DNA of 64,000 nt, taken from the NCBI RefSeq assembly GCF_009913235.1, contig NZ_CP047897.1, forward strand, positions 620,001 to 684,000, read 5' to 3'. Below, piece by piece: positions 25,111-32,969 of this stretch. The notes beneath the pieces are model-generated. The model did not search any database and had not been told where the DNA came from. It saw only the letters and a program-made list of their open reading frames with translations. This DNA comes from Nibribacter ruber. GTDB lineage: Bacteria; Bacteroidota; Bacteroidia; Cytophagales; Hymenobacteraceae. Position 1 is the first letter of the stretch. Each line of letters opens with the position of its first letter. The position numbers and the translations under genes were made by a program.

Positions 25111-26910
25111 ATGAAAAAATCCATACTGGTGGGACTGGTGGCCTGCGGACTGTTCGCATGCCAGAAGTCCTCCAACCAAGACACTGATGGGGGCTCTACC
25201 TCCTCTACCGGCACCAGAACCAACATCAATGGTCTGCTCAAATCTTACTGGGACACCAACAACCGCCTGTTCCCGTTGGATGCCACTGCCCAAGGCGACA
25301 ACCGCTACAACCACCTGTTGCCCAACGACAACACCAAAGCCTACCGCGACACCCTGCAAACCTTTTACCAATCTTATTTGGATAGCCTGCAACAGTACAA
25401 CCGCGAGAAGCTGTCTGAAAACGACCGCATCAGCTATGACATCTTCCAGTATGAGATGCAGAACCGCTTGGAGGGCCTAAAGCTCAATACCTGGATGATT
25501 CCTTTCCAGCAGTTCTGGGGCCTGCCCTTGACCATGGGCCAACTGGGTTCGGGTACCGGCAATCAGCCGTTTAAGACTACCAAAGACTATGAGAACTGGC
25601 TGGGCCGTGTGCAAGGCTTTACGGTTTGGGCAGACTCGGCGGTAGGTAATTTCAGGTCGGGCATGGCGTCTGGTTTGGTCTTGCCGAAGCCCTTAGTGGC
25701 CAAGATGATTCCTCAGCTAAAGGCCATGGTAGTCTCTGACCCAACCAAAAGCTTGTTCTACTCGCCTATCCAGAACTTCCCGAAAGAAGTACCCCAGGCA
25801 GACAGAGCGCGCCTGACAGAGGCCTACAAAAAAGCCATCACCACCCAACTGGTGCCTACCTACCAAAAGCTGGCCACCTTCCTGGAGAAAGAATATCTGC
25901 CCAAAGCTCGCACTACCACCGGCATTGCCGACGTGACCGGCGGAAAGGACATCTACAACTACTACGTCAAGTACTGGACCACCACAGACAAGACCCCAGA
26001 CGAAATCTATGAGACGGGCAAAAAAGAAGTAGCCCGCATCAGAGCCGAAATGGAGAAAGTCAAAAATCAGGTAGGCTTTAAAGGCGACATGAACGCCTTC
26101 TTCCAGCACCTCAAGTCTGACCCCAAATTCATGCCTTACAAGAAACCCGAGGACGTGCTGAACGCCTTCCGGGCCATTCAAACCAAGATTGAGCCTAACG
26201 TAGACAAGCTGTTCGGGAAGCGTCCTAAAACCCCATTTGAGGTGCGCCAGACCGAAGCTTTCCGGGCCGCCTCTGCCTCTGCCGAGTACAACCAAGGCTC
26301 CCCGGACGGTAGCAGACCGGGCATTTTCTACGTGCCAATTCTGGACGCTACCAAGTTTGCCACCACTTCGGGCATGGAGTCTTTGTTTTTGCATGAAGCC
26401 ATTCCCGGCCATCATTACCAAATTTCCCTGCAACAGGAAAACCAGAGCCTCCCCGACTTTAGAAGATTTAGCTGGTACGGCGCCTACGGCGAAGGCTGGG
26501 CCTTGTACACCGAGTCCTTGGGCAAAGAGCTAGGCCTCTACCAAGACCCATACCAGTACATGGGCGCCCTAGGCGATGAGATGCACCGTGCCATCAGACT
26601 GGTGGTAGACGTGGGCATGCACACCAAAGGCATGACCCGCGAGCAAGCCATCCAGTACTTTATGGATAACATGGCCATGTCTGAAGAAGGTGTCATCGCC
26701 GAAGTAGAGCGCTACATGGCCATCCCTGGTCAGGCATTGTCTTACAAAATTGGTCAGCTAAAAATCAGAGAACTCCGCGCCAAGTACCAGAAACAACTCG
26801 GCTCGAACTTCTCCCTCGCCTCCTTCCACGACGAGTTCCTGAAAGACGGCGGGATGCCCCTGAAGATTGTAGAAAAGAAAATGGACGACTGGGCGAAAAA
26901 GCAGAAATAG
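25111..26910 (+). CDS. DUF885 family lipoprotein, putative zinc peptidase
   Basis: A 599-aa protein with a lipoprotein signal (lipobox LFAC, Cys 17) followed by a Ser/Thr-rich linker, so it is likely anchored in the envelope. The C-terminal half contains HEAIPGHHYQ, an HExxH-like metal motif of the DUF885 family, and GEGWALYTE, which probably supplies the third ligand. DUF885 proteins resemble gluzincin carboxypeptidases, but substrates are mostly unknown. Length is typical. It ends before a GC-rich hairpin at 26937 and the repeat-filled gap. Confidence 0.88.
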   Translation: MKKSILVGLVACGLFACQKSSNQDTDGGSTSSTGTRTNINGLLKSYWDTNNRLFPLDATAQGDNRYNHLLPNDNTKAYRDTLQTFYQSYLDSLQQYNREKLSENDRISYDIFQYEMQNRLEGLKLNTWMIPFQQFWGLPLTMGQLGSGTGNQPFKTTKDYENWLGRVQGFTVWADSAVGNFRSGMASGLVLPKPLVAKMIPQLKAMVVSDPTKSLFYSPIQNFPKEVPQADRARLTEAYKKAITTQLVPTYQKLATFLEKEYLPKARTTTGIADVTGGKDIYNYYVKYWTTTDKTPDEIYETGKKEVARIRAEMEKVKNQVGFKGDMNAFFQHLKSDPKFMPYKKPEDVLNAFRAIQTKIEPNVDKLFGKRPKTPFEVRQTEAFRAASASAEYNQGSPDGSRPGIFYVPILDATKFATTSGMESLFLHEAIPGHHYQISLQQENQSLPDFRRFSWYGAYGEGWALYTESLGKELGLYQDPYQYMGALGDEMHRAIRLVVDVGMHTKGMTREQAIQYFMDNMAMSEEGVIAEVERYMAIPGQALSYKIGQLKIRELRAKYQKQLGSNFSLASFHDEFLKDGGMPLKIVEKKMDDWAKKQK

Positions 26911-26913
26911 GTT

Positions 26914-26929
26914 TTTGAGTCGCGAGTCA
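26914..26929. repeat. Family B short repeat remnant
   Basis: GAGTCGCGAGTCAT, the same core unit as the copies around merR, starting a few bases after the DUF885 stop codon. Confidence 0.5.
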
Positions 26930-26936
26930 TTTTTCA

Positions 26937-26971
26937 CATCGCCCGTTTGTCACAATGACAGGCGGGCGATG
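26937..26971 (+). terminator. Terminator of the DUF885 gene
   Basis: Strong GC-rich hairpin (CATCGCCCG, small internal bulge, TGTCA; loop CAA; then the complement), followed by TTGTTTTT, which is the left arm of P copy 13. Confidence 0.75.
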
Positions 26972-26972
26972 T

Positions 26973-27009
26973 TGTTTTTGGGCTATTATCTGGAAAAGAG
27001 GCGAAAATG
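26973..27009. repeat. Palindrome P, copy 13 (degenerate right arm)
   Basis: Directly follows the terminator stem, so the T-rich left arm of P doubles as the terminator U-tract. Confidence 0.65.
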
Positions 27010-27443
27010 GCCCCACCCCAACCCCTCCCCAGTGGAGAGGGGCTTTATCTGATATGCGGGGGAGACAAGGCAATGCCTGGTCTCTACGGAATAATTAAAA
27101 AGCGCAACATCCACCGCGTCAGCTCATGCAAGCATTGCAACCTCTCAAACAGCAGTTCACCTGCCCTCGACCGAGGGAAAAGAGACTGGTCAATTTAAGT
27201 CTCTTTGCCCAAGGGAGAAAGCAATGACATATCCATTGGCAGAGGCTTAAGCTTACGATAGAACAGATAGCAGTGCACGGTGCGCTTTAATGAGCCCCCG
27301 CCCTGTCTGAGCGGTCAGCGAGTTCGGGGGCTCTTGATTCTTTTGGTTACTTTTCTCATCAAGGAGAAAAGTGACAAACCTGAGCAAAAAGCAAGAAAGA
27401 GGAAGTTGGAAGGGCGGATTTTGGCGGCAGAATGACCAATTTG
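27010..27443. other. Gene-free stretch with nested hairpins
   Basis: No convincing gene. It contains a CCCCTCCCC/GGAGAGGGG hairpin (about 27022-27042), a GAGACAAGGC/GCCTGGTCTC dyad (27062-27084), a GAGCCCCCG/CGGGGGCTC hairpin (27292-27333) and a GGTTACTTTTCTC/GAGAAAAGTGAC hairpin (27345-27375). These look like members of separate dispersed repeat families. Confidence 0.6.
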
Positions 27444-27486
27444 TGTAAACACCCCTCTACGCTCCCCTCAAGGGGAGAATCCGCAC
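27444..27486 (-). repeat. 43-bp repeat G, solitary copy
   Basis: Same sequence as the DUF559 module ends (about 40 of 43 matching the left copy), in the orientation of the right copy, but with no DUF559 gene beside it. It may be a solo end left after loss of a module or a separate insertion. Confidence 0.85.
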
Positions 27487-27592
27487 CTAGTCAAGGATAT
27501 TAACTCAAGATCCAGATTTTGAAAGCCACTTCCTGCTCCTAAAAAGTGGTATTTAAAAGCTCCTATTTAATGAATACTATAAAACAGAGAAA

Positions 27593-27631
27593 CGTTTTTT
27601 AGCCTGATTTCTGAAAAACAAACCAAAAACG
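27593..27631. repeat. Palindrome P, copy 14
   Basis: Good outer arms. It lies 15 bp upstream of the -7 box of the next gene, where a -33 element would be expected. Confidence 0.75.
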
Positions 27632-27645
27632 ACCACCAGAAAACG

Positions 27646-27653
27646 TATTTTTG
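27646..27653 (+). promoter_or_regulatory. -7 promoter box
   Basis: TATTTTTG matches TAnnTTTG exactly, 41 bp upstream of the ATG at 27695. Its -33 region would overlap the right arm of P copy 14. Confidence 0.55.
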
Positions 27654-27694
27654 TGCGTTGTCTCCTAAAATCCCTTAGAAGAACCGTGATCGCT

Positions 27695-28525
27695 ATGAAA
27701 AAGCTTATTTCCTTTAGCTGGGCCCTATTTATAACACTGCCTTTGGCGGCACAAACGCTTTCTGCGCCGCCAGCTACAGAAACCAAACCGAAGCCTTCCA
27801 AATCCATTGCCAATTCCACCGCTCCTAAACCAGAGCCACCTGCGGCCAAAGTTGCCCCGGCAGGCAAGAAACCGGTCACGAGCACGACTACTACCCCTAC
27901 GGCCAGCAAACCGACCCAACAGCCAGCAGCCAAAACAACTACAGCAACTAACACAACTACTGCAAAGGCCCAGGAAACCAAGCCAACGCCGGAGCCGGTA
28001 GCGCCTTCCAAAGTGCAGAACCTGATCACGGAGCGGGAGCAACTGGTCTTGAAATATGACTACCTGAAAACGCAGGAAAACAGCTTCTGGGGCAACGCTT
28101 CTAAGAACGATCTAATTGCTGTGGTAGAAGCCTTGAAGGCCATTCTGCAAAAAGACTCTGAAATCATCTTGGCGGTAGAACAGGAGAAATTAGAGGCGCG
28201 TAAAAATGCCGCCCAACGCACCGCCCAACTAGAAGCCGAAACCAAAAAACTCAACACCCAGGTACAAGGCGACAAACGCGTAGTGACGGATAATATCTAT
28301 GAGCTGAAAACCTCTTTGGTATACGCTCAGAACCTGAATCGCCGCCTTTCTAAACAAATAACCGACCTGCGTGAGGAATTGGAAACCGCCGAGGATGCCA
28401 AATTTGAGCATGACGCCATTGCCTTAGGCTTTTTCATCTTGTCCTTGGGCTTGGTGTTTTATGTCATTCGGCTTAAGAACAGAATTAGCGCGCTTCAGGA
28501 GCAAGCAGAAGAAGTAGAAGCGTGA
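27695..28525 (+). CDS. Exported coiled-coil membrane protein, unknown function
   Basis: A 276-aa protein: signal peptide (LISFSWALFITLPLAAQ, about residues 4-20), a long Pro/Ala/Thr/Lys linker rich in repeated PxPxxK and TTT patterns (about residues 25-108), a charged helical coiled coil (about 115-245), and one C-terminal membrane helix (FFILSLGLVFYVIRL) with a basic end. This architecture suggests an envelope-spanning or spacer protein, but I do not recognise a family. The ATG at 27695 is supported by the upstream promoter box. Its stop overlaps the GTG start of the next gene by 4 bp, so the two are translationally coupled. Confidence 0.8.
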   Translation: MKKLISFSWALFITLPLAAQTLSAPPATETKPKPSKSIANSTAPKPEPPAAKVAPAGKKPVTSTTTTPTASKPTQQPAAKTTTATNTTTAKAQETKPTPEPVAPSKVQNLITEREQLVLKYDYLKTQENSFWGNASKNDLIAVVEALKAILQKDSEIILAVEQEKLEARKNAAQRTAQLEAETKKLNTQVQGDKRVVTDNIYELKTSLVYAQNLNRRLSKQITDLREELETAEDAKFEHDAIALGFFILSLGLVFYVIRLKNRISALQEQAEEVEA

Positions 28526-28887
28526 ACGAAACGCTAGTTCCGCTGGCCCAATACCTCACCTACGCCCAAGCCGTTGACCTTTATAATGACCTAATGGATA
28601 TTGAGGTGGTAGGCTTGGTGAAAAGCTGTGGCCCTCCCAGTCTTCCTTACGGTGCCGGCATTTATTATCAGTTATTAGTCAAGCAACAAGACCTTCCCCT
28701 AAGTGAAGCTGTTTTAGCTGAGTTTTCCCAAAAACAGGCCAAAAACGAAAGCCAAGGTCCAACGTGTCCTCATTGCGGCTCTCAACAAGTAGTCATTAAA
28801 TCTAACATATCCTGGTGGCGCAAAATCATTTATGCCGGCACAACCGTATGGAAATGCCAAACCTGCCACAGGACGTATTTTACCTAA
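28522..28887 (+). CDS. DUF2007-like protein with C-terminal zinc ribbon
   Basis: A 121-aa protein starting at a GTG that overlaps the previous stop (GTGA). The N-terminal half (YAQAVDLYNDLMDIEVVGLVKSCG) resembles the DUF2007 signal-transducing-type domain with its short ligand-binding loop. The C-terminal half has CPHCGS and CQTCH, a four-cysteine zinc ribbon. Between them, residues about 64-76 (VLAEFSQKQAKNE) are encoded by a full-length palindrome P copy, so the interdomain linker is repeat-derived. Function unknown; coupling suggests partnership with the upstream coiled-coil membrane protein. Confidence 0.75.
   Translation: MNETLVPLAQYLTYAQAVDLYNDLMDIEVVGLVKSCGPPSLPYGAGIYYQLLVKQQDLPLSEAVLAEFSQKQAKNESQGPTCPHCGSQQVVIKSNISWWRKIIYAGTTVWKCQTCHRTYFT
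28711..28747. repeat. Palindrome P, copy 15, inside a coding sequence
   Basis: Starts GTTTTAGCTGAGTTTTC and ends CAGGCCAAAAACG. This is the only copy inside a confident CDS, located in the linker between the DUF2007-like and zinc-ribbon parts. Confidence 0.7.
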
Positions 28888-28890
28888 ATC

Positions 28891-28966
28891 AGACACAAGA
28901 CATAGGACACAAGATTCAAGACGATAGGTTTTGTCTTATGTCTTTCATCTTGCGTCTTGAGTCTAA
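28891..28966. repeat. Family E short-period inverted repeat
   Basis: Units such as AGACACAA, AGACATAGG and TTCAAGACG run one way and GTCTTATGTC, TTGCGTCTTGAGTCT the other, forming a long imperfect hairpin that fills the gap from 3 bp after one stop to 7 bp before the next ATG. Confidence 0.65.
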
Positions 28967-28972
28967 TTACCA

Positions 28973-30940
28973 ATGAATGATATTCTAAACGAATTACTGG
29001 ACGTGAAGGCTCTGCTCAAATTGGAGCAGGAAGAAGACCGCAAGCAATACCAGTTAAAGAACGCCCTCACCACCATTGCCGAGCGCAAGCGCCTGGGCAT
29101 CTGCTGGTACCCCGTTCAGATTACCAAGCAGGAAGTGGGCTTCGGGAATAAGATGGTGGTGGAATTGGAGCGTTCTTCGGGCCGTGACCAATTGCACATG
29201 TTCCAGGCAGGTTCTTCTGCGTCCTTGTTTACCAACGGCGATGGCGGGGCTTTGAACGGTGTGGTATTGGAAGTAAAGCGCAATAAACTGCGTCTGGCCA
29301 CTTCTAAAGAAGACCTCCCCGATTGGCTGGAAGAAGGCGGCCGCCTAGGCATAGAACTCACCTTTGACGAGGTCAGCTACCGCGAGATGGAAATTGCCCT
29401 CATGAAGGTGATGGAAGCCGAGAAAAGCCGCTTAGCTCAATTGCGTGACATCCTACTGGGCAATGAACCAGCAACTTTCCGGAGGGAGAAAGACATTGCT
29501 CCTATTGAGGTGTTGAACCCATCGCAGAACGCGGCGGTCAAAAACATCATGCAGGCGGTAGACGTGGCCATTATCCACGGGCCTCCGGGCACCGGTAAAA
29601 CCACCACGCTGGTACAAGCCATTCTGGAAACCTTGAAAGCCGGTGAGCGCCGCTTATTGGTAACAGCCCCCAGCAATACCGCGGTGGACTTACTCACTGA
29701 GAAATTAGCCGAACAAGGTGTGAACGTCATTAGAATAGGGAATCCTTCCAGGGTCTCTGAAGTATTATTGGAACATACTCTGGACGCCCAAGTAATGCAC
29801 CACCGCGACTACCGCCAGCTAAAGAAACTGCGCAAGACCGCTGAGGAATACAAGGCCATGGGAAGCCAGTTCAAGCGTAATTTTGGTTGGGAGGAAAAAG
29901 AACAGCGCCGCCGCTACAAAGACGAAAGCAAAAAACTGCTAAATGAAGCTGAGGACGTGGAGCGGTATATCACCGAGGATTTGCTGGACCATGTGGAAGT
30001 GGTGACCTGTACCTTGGTGGGCTCGGCCAATCGCGTGATTCGGCATTTAAAATATGACACAGTGTTCATTGATGAGGCCGCGCAAGCCCTGGAGCCCGCC
30101 TGCTGGATTCCCATCACGCGCGCCAACCGCGTGGTCTTGGCCGGCGACCACCATCAGTTACCGCCCACGGTAAAATCTATGATTGCCGAGCGGAACGGAC
30201 TGGCCAAAACCCTGTTTGAGAAGTGCATTGCGCGTCAGCCAGAAACGGCCGTCATGCTTACCACCCAGTACCGCATGCACCAGCACATCATGGGCTTCTC
30301 CAATACCCAATTTTACAAAGGTGAATTGCAGGCCCATGAAAGCGTGGAAGCGGCCACATTGCAAGAAGTGCATCCGCAGTTTGACCCGGGCCTCATTGTG
30401 GAGTTCATAGACACGGCCGGATGTGGCTACAATGAAACCACCCTAGCCGAAGGAAGCAGTACTGCCAACCCCGAAGAAGCTGATTTGCTCATCAAGCATT
30501 TGAATAACCTTTTGATGCCGTATGAACCTGCCGGCTTGAACGAGGAGGGCGAAGAACGTCCATTAAAAATTGGTATCATCTCGCCGTACCGTGCGCAGAT
30601 TAACTACTTAAAAGACCAGGTAGAACACCAGCCCAAACTGCACCAACTGCAACAGCGCCGACAACTATCTGTGGGTACGGTTGATTCCTTCCAAGGGCAG
30701 GAACGGGACATCATTTACATTTCTATGGTGCGCAGTAATCCAGAGGGTGAGATTGGCTTCCTGGCTGATATACGCCGCATGAACGTAGCCATGACCAGGG
30801 CTAAGAAAAAGATGGTCATTGTGGGCGACAGCGCCACTTTGGGCGAGCATCCTTTCTACCAAGAATTTCTGACCTATGCCGAAACCATTGGCGCCTACCG
30901 CAGTGCCTGGGAGCTATTGTCCCCCGACGAGTCGGAGTAA
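28973..30940 (+). CDS. Superfamily 1 DNA/RNA helicase (IGHMBP2/Upf1-like)
   Basis: A 655-aa helicase. Motif I IHGPPGTGKTTT is near residue 200, motif II FIDEAAQALEP, motif III GDHHQLPPTV, motif IV-like TTQYRMHQ, motif V VGTVDSFQGQERD and motif VI NVAMTRAKKKMVIVGD. The N-terminal 180 residues form the beta-barrel/stalk typical of SMUBP-2-type SF1B helicases, which move 5' to 3'. There is no nuclease domain. In bacteria these are thought to act in RNA or DNA remodelling, but the role here is not known. The leader is made of a family E repeat. Confidence 0.92.
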   Translation: MNDILNELLDVKALLKLEQEEDRKQYQLKNALTTIAERKRLGICWYPVQITKQEVGFGNKMVVELERSSGRDQLHMFQAGSSASLFTNGDGGALNGVVLEVKRNKLRLATSKEDLPDWLEEGGRLGIELTFDEVSYREMEIALMKVMEAEKSRLAQLRDILLGNEPATFRREKDIAPIEVLNPSQNAAVKNIMQAVDVAIIHGPPGTGKTTTLVQAILETLKAGERRLLVTAPSNTAVDLLTEKLAEQGVNVIRIGNPSRVSEVLLEHTLDAQVMHHRDYRQLKKLRKTAEEYKAMGSQFKRNFGWEEKEQRRRYKDESKKLLNEAEDVERYITEDLLDHVEVVTCTLVGSANRVIRHLKYDTVFIDEAAQALEPACWIPITRANRVVLAGDHHQLPPTVKSMIAERNGLAKTLFEKCIARQPETAVMLTTQYRMHQHIMGFSNTQFYKGELQAHESVEAATLQEVHPQFDPGLIVEFIDTAGCGYNETTLAEGSSTANPEEADLLIKHLNNLLMPYEPAGLNEEGEERPLKIGIISPYRAQINYLKDQVEHQPKLHQLQQRRQLSVGTVDSFQGQERDIIYISMVRSNPEGEIGFLADIRRMNVAMTRAKKKMVIVGDSATLGEHPFYQEFLTYAETIGAYRSAWELLSPDESE

Positions 30941-31016
30941 ATCTTTTGGCTCCGGAATTTCGTTAGAGGCAAATACTTGTACCTTTACCCTTTCAATACA
31001 CCAATAACCAATAGCT

Positions 31017-31529
31017 ATGAAAATAGAAGAAAATAAAGTGGTGACGCTCACCTACGAACTTAAGGTAACCAACGAAGAAGGCGAGTCAACGCTAGTAGAA
31101 ATTGCCGACGACGAGAACCCAATGGTGTTCTTGTATGGCGTGAGCGGATTGCCAGAGAAATTTGAGCAGGAATTGTCAGGCAAGGAGTCTGGCCAGGACT
31201 TCAAATTCACTCTTTCTTCTGATGAAGGCTACGGTGACCTGGACGAGAGCGCGGTGGTGCCGGTTCCAAAATCGGTGTTTGAGGTAGACGGCAAGATTGA
31301 CGAGGAAATGGTACAGGAAGGCAACTACATTCCTATGTCTGACAACGAAGGAAACCACATGCAGGGCCGCATTGTAAGCGTGCATGATGACCATGTGTTA
31401 ATGGACTTCAACCACCCACTGGCTGGGATGGACATGCACTTTGAAGGCAAAGTGGTGAGCGTGCGCGATGCGTCTCCAGAGGAGATTGCCCACGGCCACG
31501 TACACGGCGAAGGCGGACACCACCACTAG
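31017..31529 (+). CDS. SlyD-like FKBP-type peptidyl-prolyl isomerase
   Basis: A 170-aa cytosolic prolyl isomerase and chaperone. The FKBP core opens with VVTLTYELKVTNEEGE, and the insert-in-flap domain lies around residues 75-130 (GYGDLDESAVVPVPKSVF). The order resembles SlyD, including a His-rich C-terminal tail (HGHVHGEGGHHH) likely to bind nickel or other metals. The 75-bp upstream gap has a near-match promoter box (TACCTTTA). A strong terminator follows, so it is a single-gene unit. Confidence 0.92.
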   Translation: MKIEENKVVTLTYELKVTNEEGESTLVEIADDENPMVFLYGVSGLPEKFEQELSGKESGQDFKFTLSSDEGYGDLDESAVVPVPKSVFEVDGKIDEEMVQEGNYIPMSDNEGNHMQGRIVSVHDDHVLMDFNHPLAGMDMHFEGKVVSVRDASPEEIAHGHVHGEGGHHH

Positions 31530-31555
31530 GATTTACTGTAATAATAAAGTATAAA

Positions 31556-31586
31556 AGAAGGCGGACCCAATAAAGTCCGCCTTCTT
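31556..31586. terminator. Terminator of the SlyD-like gene
   Basis: Perfect 11-bp stem AGAAGGCGGAC/GTCCGCCTTCT with loop CCAATAAA. P copy 16 starts at the very next base. Confidence 0.85.
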
Positions 31587-31624
31587 CGTTTTTGGGCTGT
31601 TTTTCTGGAAGTAGGCTAAAAACG
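31587..31624. repeat. Palindrome P, copy 16
   Basis: Convergent gap between the SlyD-like and AcpH-like genes, directly joined to the terminator stem. Confidence 0.85.
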
Positions 31625-31629
31625 ATAAC

Positions 31630-32235
31630 CTATGATTTTAAGTGCAAGGTGTTAATTCGTTCTATTTCCTCTTTCACGTACTTCTCCAAATCTGGGAAAA
31701 AGCGGTTGAATTCTTGGTGGTAGAAGTCATAGTTAAGTTGGAGTTCCTCGCCGGCGGTTTCCATGTTAGATTCAAACGTAGTGCGCCGGCTCAGGCCCTT
31801 TAAGGCTTTAGAAATTCCCCACACCTGCGCATATGAAACCAGCCAGTTCTGGTTAACCATATAAGGTAGAAAAGTCTGCACTTTTGGTGGAAGCCACTCC
31901 GGTCTGCTTTGGATGGCGGCGTAACTCTCTTCGGCGAAAACATCCAAAGGCACGGCACTGAACTGCTGGAAGTTGGCGGCCAGAAAATGGTCATAGTATA
32001 CGTCTGCCACTACGCCTGCGTATTTCTTGTACAAAGGACGAAGGCGCTCAATCGTTTCCTTGACCACGGCGTGGCTATCGGTGAACTGGTCAATGAGGCG
32101 GTGGAGCTTGATTCCCTGTTGAATGCGCTCCGGGAACTGTAGAATCTGGGCGCCGCGCACGCCATCGGCTATAAAATTTCCGAACTTCAGTTCAGGGTCA
32201 TTGCCAGACAGGTACAGGTGGGCCAGGTAGTTCAA
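31630..32235 (-). CDS. ACP phosphodiesterase-like protein (AcpH/DUF479)
   Basis: A 201-aa protein of the acyl carrier protein phosphodiesterase family, which removes phosphopantetheine from ACP. The start MNYLAHLYLSGND and the segments GNFIADGVRG, HRLIDQFTDSH and YYDHFLAANF match the family, including the His/Asp pairs expected at the metal site. A TTG at 32235 gives this canonical beginning. A perfect promoter box lies 18 bp upstream, between this TTG and an in-frame GTG at 32280, so the short form is preferred. The catalytic activity is inferred from family only. Confidence 0.83.
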   Translation of the reverse strand: MNYLAHLYLSGNDPELKFGNFIADGVRGAQILQFPERIQQGIKLHRLIDQFTDSHAVVKETIERLRPLYKKYAGVVADVYYDHFLAANFQQFSAVPLDVFAEESYAAIQSRPEWLPPKVQTFLPYMVNQNWLVSYAQVWGISKALKGLSRRTTFESNMETAGEELQLNYDFYHQEFNRFFPDLEKYVKEEIERINTLHLKS

Positions 32236-32252
32236 AACAGAAAGTGTAAAAC

Positions 32253-32260
32253 CAAAGGTA
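32253..32260 (-). promoter_or_regulatory. -7 promoter box of the AcpH-like gene
   Basis: Reads TACCTTTG on the minus strand, an exact TAnnTTTG. It implies a very short leader (about 10 nt) and decides the TTG start. Confidence 0.6.
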
Positions 32261-32354
32261 CACTTTACGGTTAAAGACACAGGCAGTTCTTTCTAAGGAA
32301 CCCTCAGAACAGGCTGCCCGTATTCTAGTACAAAACCGAGAGACCTTACCTACT

Positions 32355-32858
32355 ATGGAAAACCAATCAAATAATCAGCAGAAAGACATTAAAACCCTGT
32401 TAGACAAAATAAAGGCCATTGACGTGGCCATGCTCAGCACCGTGGAGCCCGACGGCACCATCCGGTCGCGGCCCATGCGCCACATGAAGGCAGATGAAAA
32501 TGCTACCATCTGGTTCTTAACCGGCTACGCCTCTGGCAAAACGCATGAGATTAAAAACGAAAGCCACGTGAACCTGAGCTACGCTGACCCAAACAACAAC
32601 CTGTATGTGTCCATCTCGGGCCACGCCACCGTGAACCGCGACCAGCACAAGATTGACGAGCTTTGGAACCCTGCCATGAAAGCCTGGTTCCCCGAAGGCA
32701 AGGAAGACCCGAACATTGGCGTCCTGAAAATCACCATTGACCAGGCGGAGTACTGGGATTCACCGAACAGCGCCGTGGTGCATTTGTACGGCATGGCAAA
32801 AGCGATAATAACCGGAGAGCCCGCCCACCCCGGCGAAAACAAAAAGATTAATTTGTAG
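32355..32858 (+). CDS. Pyridoxamine 5'-phosphate oxidase-fold protein (general stress protein 26-like)
   Basis: A 167-aa flavin-binding split-barrel protein. Residues about 20-60 (IDVAMLSTVEPDGTIRSRPM) form the first strands typical of PPOX-like proteins; WFLTGYASGKTHEI and VSISGHATVN follow, with conserved WNPAMKAWFP near residue 103. Members related to general stress protein 26 bind FMN or FAD, but the substrate is unknown. A terminator lies 10 bp after the stop, so it is not co-transcribed with the downstream gene. Confidence 0.85.
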   Translation: MENQSNNQQKDIKTLLDKIKAIDVAMLSTVEPDGTIRSRPMRHMKADENATIWFLTGYASGKTHEIKNESHVNLSYADPNNNLYVSISGHATVNRDQHKIDELWNPAMKAWFPEGKEDPNIGVLKITIDQAEYWDSPNSAVVHLYGMAKAIITGEPAHPGENKKINL

Positions 32859-32868
32859 TTGATACAGG

Positions 32869-32892
32869 AAAGGGAGTTTCGGCTCCCTTTTT
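32869..32892 (+). terminator. Terminator of the PPOX-fold gene
   Basis: Hairpin AAAGGGAG, loop TTTCGG, CTCCCTTT, followed by further Ts. It shows that the open frame continuing from 32859 is not one gene. Confidence 0.8.
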
Positions 32893-32924
32893 TCTTGCCC
32901 TATTGCTGGGCTTTGGCCGAATCC

Positions 32925-32962
32925 CGTTTTTCGGCTACTTTTAAGAAAACAGGCCAAAAACG
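32925..32962. repeat. Palindrome P, copy 17
   Basis: Between the terminator and the CrtA-like gene, ending 7 bp before the preferred TTG start. It is within the open frame but probably not translated. Confidence 0.8.
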
Positions 32963-32969
32963 AAGCACT

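Noticed and set aside
27007-27198. 63-codon open frame in the repeat-rich gap
   Set aside because: It starts inside P copy 13 and a CCCCTCCCC hairpin, has no family resemblance and no promoter; it is best explained as repeat DNA.
32859-32969. Longer CrtA-like protein starting at 32859
   Set aside because: The extension reads through a clear terminator hairpin (32869-32892) and a P copy.
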